Source: Hymenobacter ginkgonis (lineage in GTDB: Bacteria; Bacteroidota; Bacteroidia; Cytophagales; Hymenobacteraceae). From it: 64,000 nucleotides of DNA. Made by a program: the position numbers and the translations under genes. The stretch spans positions 62,001 through 126,000 of the forward strand of contig NZ_WQKZ01000006.1 of assembly GCF_009755225.1 (NCBI RefSeq), in the 5' to 3' direction. The notes beneath the pieces are model-generated. The model made no database searches. It worked only from the letters and a program-made list of their open reading frames with translations, and was not told where the DNA came from. Positions 56,805-64,000 of the stretch are shown piece by piece (position 1 is the stretch's first letter; each line of letters begins with the position of its first letter).

Positions 56805-56820
56805 CACAGTACAGGAGAGT
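56805..56820 (+). promoter_or_regulatory. CAGGAGAGT site upstream of the second GH2 gene
   Basis: CACAGTACAGGAGAGT matches the 50651-50666 site at 14 of 16 positions when aligned from ACAGT. It lies 53 bases before the ATG at 56873 and after the susD2 terminator, the right place for an independent promoter. Confidence 0.68.
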
Positions 56821-56872
56821 AGCCGTGGCCCCAGCTGCTTACTTCGCCTACCCCCTCCCCACCCCGCTACCT

Positions 56873-59800
56873 ATGCGAATGAACCGCTTCTATTTTTACC
56901 GCTGGTGCATCCTGGGCTGGCTGCCGCTACTTTGGCTGGGCGGGCTGGCTCCGGCTGCCGCAGCGCCTATCCCCGGCCGCACCACCTACGGTTTCAATCC
57001 TGGTTGGCGGGTGCTAGTGGGTGACCCCAAGGGTGCCGAAGCCGCTGGCTTCGATGACCAAACTTGGAAAGCCGTGACGCTGCCCTACGCCTGGAACGAG
57101 GACGAGGCGTTTAGAAAAGACATCAAGGACCTGAGCACCGGCGTGGCCTGGTACCGCAAGCATTTCCGGCTGCCGGCCGGTGCGGCGGGCCAAAAAGTGT
57201 TCGTCGAGTTTGAGGGGGTAAGGCTGGCGGGCGAGTTTTACTTGAACGGCCAGCGCCTGGGCCTGCACGAAAACGGCGTAATGGCCGTGGGCTACGACAT
57301 CACGCCCTACCTGCGCCCCGCGCCCCAGGACAACGTGCTGGCCGTGCGCACCGACAACGACTGGGACTACAAGGAACGCGCCACCGGCCAAACCTACCAG
57401 TGGAGCAACCGCAACTTCAACGCCAACTACGGCGGCATTCCCAAGAATGTGTACTTGCACGTAATGAGCCCGTTGCACCAGACCCTACCCCTGTTTTCGG
57501 CCTTGGGCACCACAGGCGTATACGTATATGCCCAGGACTTTGACATTGCTAAAGGCCAAGCTACGGTGGTAGCCGAGGCCCAAGTGAAAAACGAGGGGGT
57601 AGGGCCGCGCACCTTCACTTACGAAGCCACCGTGGCCGACGGCACCGGCAAAACCGTGCTAACGGTGCCCGGCGGCAAAACGACCTTGCAGCCCGGCGAG
57701 ACCCGCACCGTGCGCGCCCAGGGCCGCCTGGCCGACGTGCATTTCTGGAGCTGGGGCTACGGCTACCTGTACACCGTTTCGACCAAGTTGTTGGTTGATA
57801 ACAAGGTGGTTGACGAAGTAAAAACCCGCACTGGCTTCCGCAAAACGGAGTTTGCGGGCGGCCTCATCAAACTGAACGACCGCGCCATGATGGTGCATGG
57901 CTACGCCCAGCGCACCAGCAACGAGTGGCCCGCCGTGGGCCTGGGCGTGCCGGCCTGGCTGAGCGACTACAGCAATGGCCTGATGGTGAGCGGCAACGCC
58001 AACCTCGTGCGCTGGATGCACGTGACGCCCTGGAAGCAGGACATTGAGTCGTGCGATAGGGTAGGGCTGCCCCAGGCCATGCCCGCCGGCGACGCCGAAA
58101 AGGACGTGAGCGACCGCCGCTGGGGCCAGCGCCTAGAGCTGATGCGCGACGCCATCATCTATAACCGCAACAACCCGAGCATCCTCTTCTACGAGGGTGG
58201 CAACGAGAGCATCAGCGCCGCCCACATGCAGGAGCTGAAGGACATTCGCAACTTCTACGACCCGCACGGGGGTAGGGCCATTGGCTCGCGCGAGATGCTT
58301 GATATTGCCCAGGCCGAGTACGGCGGCGAGATGCTCTACATCAATAAAAGCGCTGGCAAACCGCTGTGGGCCATGGAGTACTCGCGCGACGAAGCCCTGC
58401 GCAAGTACTGGGACGAACTCACGCCGCCCTACCACCAAGACGGCGCCGGCCCGCCCTACAAAGGCGCCAGCGCCGCCGAGTACAACCGCAACCAGGACTC
58501 GCAGGCCCGCGAGGACGTCATGCGCTGGTACGACTACTGGCACGAGCGCCCCGGCACCGGCACCCGCAGCAGCGCCGGCGGCGTCAACATCGTTTTCTCC
58601 GACACCAACACCCACTACCGGGGCGAAGAAAACTACCGTCGCAGCGGCGAAGTCGATGCCCTGCGCATCGCCAAAGACGGCTACTACGCTCACCAGGTGA
58701 TGTGGGATGGCTGGGTCGAGCCCGAGCACCCGCATACCCACCTCATCGGCCACTGGAACTATAAACAGGGGGTAGTGAAGAACGTGGACGTAGTATCGAA
58801 CGGCGAAAAAGTGGAGCTGTTTCTCAACGGCAAGTCGCTGGGTTTTGGCCAGCAGAGCTACCGGTTCCTGTTCACTTTCAAGGATGTAGCCTGGCAGCCC
58901 GGCACGCTGCGCGCCGTGAGCTACGACGCCGCGGGCCAGAAAGTGAGTGAAGCCGAACACCAAACGGCCGGCCCGGCCGTGGCCCTGCGCCTTACGCCTA
59001 CCACTAGCCCCGCCGGCCTGCGCGCCGACGGCACCGACCTCGCCCTGGTGCAAGTAGAGGCCGTAGACGCCCAAGGCCGCCGCTGCCCCACGGCGCTGAA
59101 TATGGTCAACTTCGCCCTCAGCGGCCCCGCCGAGTGGCGCGGCGGCCTGGCCCAAGGGCCTGGCAACTACATCTTGGCCAAAAGCCTACCCGTGGAAGGC
59201 GGCGTGAACCGCGTGCTTGTGCGCACCACCACGCAGGCCGGCAACATCACGTTATCGGCCACGGCCGAGGGGCTGAAACCGGCCGCCATTAGCTTGAAAT
59301 CGCAGCCGGTGATGGTGAAAGATGGCTTAGCTACCCAACTACCGGGCCGCGACCTGCCGGTGAGCTTGCAGCGCGGGCCCACGCCGGCGGGGCCATCGTT
59401 CACGGTGTCGCGGGTGGCGGTGCCGGTAAAGTCGGCCACCGCGAATTCTAACGCCGCCAACGCCGCGCTGAGCTTTGATGATAACGAGCTGTCGGAGTGG
59501 GTAAGCGACCGCAAAGAGGTTAAACCCTGGATTGAGTACACCCTGGCGCGCCCCGCCAGCATTAGCGAAGTGGCGATGAAGCTAACCGGCTGGCGCACCA
59601 GCACCTACCCCCTGCGCATCTTGCTCGATGGGCAGGAGGTGTTCCGGGGCACCACCACGCGCAGCTTGGGCTACTACACCGCCACCTTCGCCCCGCGCAC
59701 CGGCCAAACGCTGCGCATCGAGCTAACGGGCAGCACCCAAGCCAAAGATGCCTTCAACATCACCGAGTTGGAAGCGCCCAAAGTGCCCACCGCCGCCACC

Positions 59801-59881
59801 GACCAGCCCGGCCCGCCCGGCACCCTGGGCCTGGTGGAGGTAGAAGTATATGAGAAGGCTCCCGGTGCTTTAGCGCCGTAA
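56873..59881 (+). CDS. GH2 glycosidase with C-terminal discoidin-like domain, second copy
   Basis: The protein of about 1002 residues has a signal peptide (ending LAPAAAA) and the GH2 order: sugar-binding domain (WKAVTLPYAWNEDEAF, GVAWYRKHF), immunoglobulin domain and TIM barrel. Acid/base Glu445 lies in EGGNESIS and Glu502 in AMEYSRDE is the likely nucleophile. Beta-sandwich domains follow, and a F5/8 type C-like module near 855-965 (FDDNELSEWVSD, GYYTATFAPRTGQTLRIEL). The start at 56873 is chosen because an upstream ATG lies inside the susD2 terminator and before the control motif. The GH2 specificity (galactosidase, glucuronidase or other) is unknown. Confidence 0.9.
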   Translation: MRMNRFYFYRWCILGWLPLLWLGGLAPAAAAPIPGRTTYGFNPGWRVLVGDPKGAEAAGFDDQTWKAVTLPYAWNEDEAFRKDIKDLSTGVAWYRKHFRLPAGAAGQKVFVEFEGVRLAGEFYLNGQRLGLHENGVMAVGYDITPYLRPAPQDNVLAVRTDNDWDYKERATGQTYQWSNRNFNANYGGIPKNVYLHVMSPLHQTLPLFSALGTTGVYVYAQDFDIAKGQATVVAEAQVKNEGVGPRTFTYEATVADGTGKTVLTVPGGKTTLQPGETRTVRAQGRLADVHFWSWGYGYLYTVSTKLLVDNKVVDEVKTRTGFRKTEFAGGLIKLNDRAMMVHGYAQRTSNEWPAVGLGVPAWLSDYSNGLMVSGNANLVRWMHVTPWKQDIESCDRVGLPQAMPAGDAEKDVSDRRWGQRLELMRDAIIYNRNNPSILFYEGGNESISAAHMQELKDIRNFYDPHGGRAIGSREMLDIAQAEYGGEMLYINKSAGKPLWAMEYSRDEALRKYWDELTPPYHQDGAGPPYKGASAAEYNRNQDSQAREDVMRWYDYWHERPGTGTRSSAGGVNIVFSDTNTHYRGEENYRRSGEVDALRIAKDGYYAHQVMWDGWVEPEHPHTHLIGHWNYKQGVVKNVDVVSNGEKVELFLNGKSLGFGQQSYRFLFTFKDVAWQPGTLRAVSYDAAGQKVSEAEHQTAGPAVALRLTPTTSPAGLRADGTDLALVQVEAVDAQGRRCPTALNMVNFALSGPAEWRGGLAQGPGNYILAKSLPVEGGVNRVLVRTTTQAGNITLSATAEGLKPAAISLKSQPVMVKDGLATQLPGRDLPVSLQRGPTPAGPSFTVSRVAVPVKSATANSNAANAALSFDDNELSEWVSDRKEVKPWIEYTLARPASISEVAMKLTGWRTSTYPLRILLDGQEVFRGTTTRSLGYYTATFAPRTGQTLRIELTGSTQAKDAFNITELEAPKVPTAATDQPGPPGTLGLVEVEVYEKAPGALAP

Positions 59882-59895
59882 TTGATTTTACTGCT

Positions 59896-62535
59896 ATGTG
59901 CAACACTGTTCGGGCGCCCTACCCCACCCCCAGCCCCTCCCCTTCGGGAGAGGGGGGGCGACCGTTAGCGAACGTCAGATTTCGTCCGGCTCTCCTCTCC
60001 CGAAGGGGAGGGGCTGGGGGTGGGGTAGGGCGTCGGAGTCTGTGGCTAACCACTCTGGTGCTACTGCTAGTCGGCCACTCATCCTTAGCCCAGGCGCCGC
60101 TCACCGCGCCGCTTACGGCTACCTATACCCCTCAAAACTTCCCGCTGGTGCACGCGCACCGCGCCGCGCCGCTCTGCCTCGACCCCCGCGACGCCGAAGT
60201 GGTGCGTGTAGCGGCCGAAGCCTTTGCCGGCGACGTGGCCCTGGTGACAGGCGTGCGCCCAGCTTTGCAAAAGGGGGTAGGACGTCCGCCAGCCGGCCCG
60301 GCCGTACTCATCGGCACGCTGGGGCAGTCAAGGCTAATCGACAAACTCGTGGCGAGCGGCAAGCTCAAAACTGACCACCTGCGCGGGCAGTGGGAAAGCT
60401 TTGTGATAGAGGTGGTTGAGAGACCGCTTCCCGGCGTGCCACGGGCGCTGGTTATTGCGGGCAGCGACCGGCGGGGCACGGCTTTCGGGGTGTTTGAGGT
60501 GGCGCGGCGCATGGGGGTATCGCCTTGGGTGTGGTGGGCCGATGTGGCCCCCGCACACCACGCGACGCTGTATGTGCAGCCCGGCCGGCTGGCGCCGGGC
60601 CCGCCGTCGGTGCAGTACCGCGGTATTTTTCTCAATGATGAAGATTGGGGCCTGCGCCCCTGGGCGGCCCGCCACCTCGACAAGGACGTGCAAGATATTG
60701 GCCCGCAGACCTATGCACACATCTTCGAGCTGCTGCTGCGCCTGAAAGCCAACTACATCTGGCCCGCCATGCACCCCGGCACCAAGGCCTTCTACCACTA
60801 CCCCGCTAGCCCCGTGCTGGCCGACCGCTACGCCATTGTGGTGGGCAGCAGCCACTGCGAGCCCATGCTGCGCAACAACGTGTTTGAGTGGGCCGAAAAC
60901 TACCAGCAGGAGTACGGCCAAAAGCCCGGCCCTTGGCGCTACGACCTCAACGGCCCCCAGATGTACCACTACTGGGAAGACCGCGTGAAGCAAAGTGCTG
61001 ATTACGAGTCGGTATACACCGTAGGGATGCGCGGCATCCACGATGGCAGCATGCCCGGCCCCGCCAGCCGCCCCGCCAAGGTGCACCTGCTCGACAGCAT
61101 CATCACCGACCAACGCCGTCTGCTCGGGGCCTACCACCAGCAGCCAGTACCCCAGATTTTTTGCCCTTATAAAGAGGTATTGACGCTGTACCAGGAAGGC
61201 TTGAAACTGCCCGACGACGTGACCATCGTGTGGGCCGACGACAACCACGGCTACATTCGGCAACTATCTGATAAAGAAGAACAAAAGCGCAGTGGCGGCA
61301 GCGGCGTCTACTACCACCTCTCGTACTGGGGCGCCCCGCAAGACTACCTCTGGCTGTCGAGCATTTCACCCTCTTTAGTGAGCTACGAGCTAAGCAAAGC
61401 CTACGCCCTAGGCGCTCGGCGGCTGTGGGTGGTGAACGTGGGCGACATCAAGCCCGCCGAATTGGAAACCGAATTTGCGATGGATTTGGCCTGGAACGTG
61501 GGCCGTTGGTCGCCGGCCACGGCGGCGGGCTACCCTCTGCACTGGGCCACCGCCACCTTCGGCCCAAAATTGGCTCCCGCCATTGCCCATATCAAGCAAG
61601 AATACTACCGGCTGGGCCACGCCGCCAAGCCCGAGCACCTGAGCGGCGTCGCCTTCACGCCCGCCGAGCAAGACCAGCGCCTGGCTGCTTATCAAAAGAT
61701 TGCTGCCGAGGCGCAGGCCCTGCAAAAGCAAGTGCCAGCCGCCTTGCAAGCGGCTTATTTTGAGTTGATTCTCTACCCCACGCAGGGCGCCCGGCTGCTG
61801 AATGAGAAGGTGTTTTACGCCGCCCGCAGCCTAGCGCTAGCCCAGCAGGGCCAAGGCGAAGCCCTCGCCTACGCTCAAAAAGCCCAGGCCGCCTATGACC
61901 AAATTCAAGTCCTGACGCGCCACTACAACGACGGAATAGCCGGCGGCAAGTGGGCCGGCATGATGAGCGCCCACCCCCGCGACCAAAAGATATTTGAGAT
62001 GCCGCCCGTGGCCACGCCCGCCCTGGTGGCGGCTGGTAAAGCCTCGGCTGCCCTAGCCAGTTTCGTCGCGGCTGGCCCGGCACCGCGCCTCATCCCTGCC
62101 ACCGCCTACACCCATAAGCAGGAGCGCGCCGGCGAAAAGCTGACCCAGCTGCCTGGCCTGGGCCTCGGTGGCCAGGGCCTCACCCGGCTGCCCTACGACG
62201 TGCCTTCTTTTGCCGCCCCCGACCTAACCCAGGCGCCCTACCTGGAGTACCGGGCCGACTTGCCGGCCGGCCCGCACACCATTGCCGTGCGCTGCCTGCC
62301 CACCTTTGGGCTCTACGCCGGCCGGGGCCTGCACTACGCCATTTCGGTCAACCAAGGCCCGCCCCAGGTGGTGGATGTGAACGTGCCTGCCGATTCGAAA
62401 CAGTGGAAAGAAAACGTGCTGCGCGGCTTCTCGCAGGGCCAGACCACCCACGAGGTTTCGGCCGCGGGGCCGGCTACCATTCGCGTGTATCTACTCGACC
62501 CTGGGGTAGTGCTAAACCAGTTACAACTTGATTGA
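59896..62535 (+). CDS. GH115 alpha-glucuronidase with palindrome-derived N-terminus
   Basis: The 879-residue frame shows GH115 features: VARRMGVSPWVWWADVAP near 205, GIFLNDEDWGLRPWA near 243, LLRLKANYIWPAMHPGTKAF near 275, TVGMRGIHDG and VTIVWADDNHGYIRQL near 435, and a C-terminal beta domain. Known members release 4-O-methylglucuronic or glucuronic acid from the ends of or inside xylan and arabinogalactan. The only ATG before the mature protein is at 59896; residues about 7-45 are encoded by a 116-bp palindrome (59916-60031), and a hydrophobic segment LWLTTLVLLLVGHSSLAQ follows. It ends overlapping the next ATG. The start is the uncertain part. Confidence 0.88.
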   Translation: MCNTVRAPYPTPSPSPSGEGGRPLANVRFRPALLSRRGGAGGGVGRRSLWLTTLVLLLVGHSSLAQAPLTAPLTATYTPQNFPLVHAHRAAPLCLDPRDAEVVRVAAEAFAGDVALVTGVRPALQKGVGRPPAGPAVLIGTLGQSRLIDKLVASGKLKTDHLRGQWESFVIEVVERPLPGVPRALVIAGSDRRGTAFGVFEVARRMGVSPWVWWADVAPAHHATLYVQPGRLAPGPPSVQYRGIFLNDEDWGLRPWAARHLDKDVQDIGPQTYAHIFELLLRLKANYIWPAMHPGTKAFYHYPASPVLADRYAIVVGSSHCEPMLRNNVFEWAENYQQEYGQKPGPWRYDLNGPQMYHYWEDRVKQSADYESVYTVGMRGIHDGSMPGPASRPAKVHLLDSIITDQRRLLGAYHQQPVPQIFCPYKEVLTLYQEGLKLPDDVTIVWADDNHGYIRQLSDKEEQKRSGGSGVYYHLSYWGAPQDYLWLSSISPSLVSYELSKAYALGARRLWVVNVGDIKPAELETEFAMDLAWNVGRWSPATAAGYPLHWATATFGPKLAPAIAHIKQEYYRLGHAAKPEHLSGVAFTPAEQDQRLAAYQKIAAEAQALQKQVPAALQAAYFELILYPTQGARLLNEKVFYAARSLALAQQGQGEALAYAQKAQAAYDQIQVLTRHYNDGIAGGKWAGMMSAHPRDQKIFEMPPVATPALVAAGKASAALASFVAAGPAPRLIPATAYTHKQERAGEKLTQLPGLGLGGQGLTRLPYDVPSFAAPDLTQAPYLEYRADLPAGPHTIAVRCLPTFGLYAGRGLHYAISVNQGPPQVVDVNVPADSKQWKENVLRGFSQGQTTHEVSAAGPATIRVYLLDPGVVLNQLQLD
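59916..60031. repeat. Long palindrome with 37-bp perfect arms inside the GH115 5' end
   Basis: GCCCTACCCCACCCCCAGCC... (59916-59952) is the exact reverse complement of 59995-60031, with a 42-base spacer. It contains CCCTACCCC and TTCGGGAGAG, also found in the smaller palindrome at 22964-23018 and near 18363-18380. Its position within an open frame recalls Rickettsia palindromic elements. Confidence 0.88.
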
Positions 62536-64000
62536 TGACGCTAAAAAGCACGTTGCTCTTGCTCCTGTGGGGGCTGCTGAGGGGGGTAGGGCAGGCGCAA
62601 GTAGCGCCTACCCCTCCGCTCTGGCACAACCAGCCGCGCACGCTGCGCTACCATCCCGAGGGCCAGGATTTTGTCATTACCAACGGCGAACGGCGCTTCA
62701 ACCGCGCCCTTTATGGCACCAATACCGCCTTCCGCGTCGAGGCCGGTGACCTACCCGAGTTTGCCCTCTACCTGCCCGGCATGGGCGGCAATCTAAAATT
62801 TGGCCTGCTCGCGGGTGGCCAGAGCAAGTGGCTGCTAAAGGCGGAGCACATCACCGCCCGCTATCGCCCCGGCGCCATGCTCTACGACATCACCGACCCG
62901 CTGCTGGGCGCTGGCCGGCTGCACCTCGAAGTGCTGGCCCTGGCCGACGCCGAAGGCGTGCTGGTGAGAGCGCAGTTCGATAATGTGCCCGCCAAAAAGG
63001 TGCAGCTGCTGTGGGTTTTCGGCGGGGCCACGGGCAAGAAGTTCAGCCGCGACGGCGACATCGGCGCCGACCCTGAATCGAGTTTTTACCTCAAGCCGGA
63101 GTATTGCCAAGGCAACGCGTTTGTGCTGAAAGACAACACCTTTCAGCTGACCTATGGGGTAGGGGAGCCGGCCAAAGCGCCTACCCCGCCGCCCGCGCCC
63201 AAGGTGCTGGTGGGGGTAGGGCCGCCCGCGGCCAAGCTCCGCCTGGCCGACGCCGCGCAGCAAGCGTCGCCGGAGGAGCTGCTGGCTTCTCAGGGCTCGG
63301 CCACGCCGGTGCTGGCCGGCGTGATGTCCGTGCGGGCCGGCGAGGCGCTGTACTTCCAGGTGCAGAAGCCAGGCGATGCTAAGCAGTTAACTTATAAAGA
63401 GTTGCCCGCTGCTTTTGCGCAAGCCGAAGCGGCGCGGACGGCGCTGGCCAGCCGCGTGCAAGTCAGCACCCCCGACGCGTATATCAACACGCTGGGCGGG
63501 GCGCTGGCGGTGGCGGCCGATGCCATTTGGGAGGCACCCTCGTACCTGCACGGCGCGGTGGCCTGGCGCATCCGGCTCAACGGCTGGCGCGGGCCCTACG
63601 CCGCCGACCCGCTGGGCTGGCACGACCGAGCCAGCCAGCACTTTCGGGCCTACGCCAAGTCGCAGCTCCTGAGCCCGGCCAGCGGCCCGGTGGTGCCCGA
63701 TACGGCGCTGCACGAGGCCCGGCAGCTTGAAAAGCTGGGCACGGCCATCTTCAGCAGCGGCTACATCAGCCGCAACCCCGGCGGCGATTTTCGGCCCCAC
63801 CACTACGACATGAACCTCGTGTACGTGGATGCCCTGCTGCGCCATCTGCGCTGGACCGGCGACCTGGCCGAGGCCCGCGAGCTGTGGCCTACCCTGCAAC
63901 GCCACCTGGCCTGGGAAAAGCGCAACTTCGACCCCGACGGCGATGGCCTCTACGACGCCTACGCCGCCATCTGGGCCAGTGACGCGCTCCAATACAGCGG
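62535..64000 (+). CDS. Large exported CAZyme-like protein, N-terminal part (possibly DUF4450 type); cut by window end
   Basis: The ATG at 62535 overlaps the GH115 stop (TGATGA), so the two are translationally coupled. The 488 visible residues start with a signal peptide (LLLLLWGLLRGVGQAQ), then a beta-rich domain (about 25-290; GNLKFGLLAG, LLWVFGGATG). From about 330 an all-helical region has the six-hairpin glycosidase style, with YLHGAVAWRIRLNGWRGPY, YISRNPGG-DF, HHYDMNLVYVDAL and FDPDGDGLYDAYAAIW. I think of the DUF4450-type proteins of pectin loci or a GH78-like fold, but cannot confirm. The end of the gene is out of view. Confidence 0.75.
   Translation, partial: MTLKSTLLLLLWGLLRGVGQAQVAPTPPLWHNQPRTLRYHPEGQDFVITNGERRFNRALYGTNTAFRVEAGDLPEFALYLPGMGGNLKFGLLAGGQSKWLLKAEHITARYRPGAMLYDITDPLLGAGRLHLEVLALADAEGVLVRAQFDNVPAKKVQLLWVFGGATGKKFSRDGDIGADPESSFYLKPEYCQGNAFVLKDNTFQLTYGVGEPAKAPTPPPAPKVLVGVGPPAAKLRLADAAQQASPEELLASQGSATPVLAGVMSVRAGEALYFQVQKPGDAKQLTYKELPAAFAQAEAARTALASRVQVSTPDAYINTLGGALAVAADAIWEAPSYLHGAVAWRIRLNGWRGPYAADPLGWHDRASQHFRAYAKSQLLSPASGPVVPDTALHEARQLEKLGTAIFSSGYISRNPGGDFRPHHYDMNLVYVDALLRHLRWTGDLAEARELWPTLQRHLAWEKRNFDPDGDGLYDAYAAIWASDALQYS

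Noticed and set aside
56750..56872. Upstream in-frame extension of the second GH2 gene
   Set aside because: It would start inside the susD2 terminator and contain the CAGGAGAGT site; the signal peptide begins at 56873.
58133..59155. 340-residue - strand frame inside the second GH2 gene
   Set aside because: Antisense shadow; the + strand frame has the GH2 catalytic motifs.

Overview
The window looks like a chromosomal segment of a GC-rich Bacteroidota, most likely Cytophagales close to Hymenobacter. The support is two SusC/SusD pairs, a type IX secretion (T9SS) C-terminal sorting tail, Bacteroidota-type carbohydrate enzymes, high GC, and dispersed palindromic elements with cores like CGTCATGCTGAGC and GGGGTAGGG. 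The genus is an inference from sequence style. I see no rRNA, tRNA, CRISPR array or insertion sequence.

Region 1 (1-1.3 kb) is AT-richer: the tail of a VapC-type PIN toxin and a DUF2971 gene interrupted by an in-frame stop. Region 2 (1.3-7.5 kb) is housekeeping or unknown: clpB, two secreted proteins of unknown function and a SAM methyltransferase. Region 3 (7.6-18.3 kb, + strand) starts pectin and rhamnogalacturonan degradation: a deacetylase, PL22 oligogalacturonate lyase, GH105, GH106 rhamnosidase, rhaM, PL11 lyase with a T9SS tail, and GH28. An M20 peptidase follows.

Region 4 (20.2-30.5 kb) is the L-rhamnose catabolic core. On the - strand lie rhaI, an FGGY kinase, lutA-lutB-lutC, a GntR-type regulator and a bifunctional rhamnulose-1-phosphate aldolase/lactaldehyde dehydrogenase; rhaT is divergent on +. 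Together they give uptake, mutarotation, isomerisation, phosphorylation, cleavage to DHAP and lactaldehyde, oxidation to lactate, and lactate oxidation to pyruvate by LutABC. Region 5 (30.5-64 kb) is one or two polysaccharide utilisation loci for decorated rhamnogalacturonan I: three CE12 esterases, GH95, a second PL11, a second PL22-like propeller, GH43, susCD pair 1, a SASA esterase, GH2, a Tat-signal beta-propeller, susCD pair 2, a second GH2, GH115 and a large C-terminally cut CAZyme-like gene.

The most interesting signal is non-coding. A motif, CAGGAGAGTG and close variants, occurs about eleven times in the window, always in the 5' region of a rhamnose or rhamnogalacturonan gene. It is tandem with 10-bp spacing at the rhaEW/rhaT divergent promoter and at susC1, and is part of inverted repeats at rhaM and at the SASA/GH2 divergent promoter. 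I propose that it is the operator of a local regulon, with the GntR-type protein at 25801-26811 as first candidate. Other signals are six copies of a REP/MITE-like palindrome, a heavily over-represented nonamer GGGGTAGGG, and a 37-bp-arm palindrome read in frame through the 5' end of the GH115 gene.
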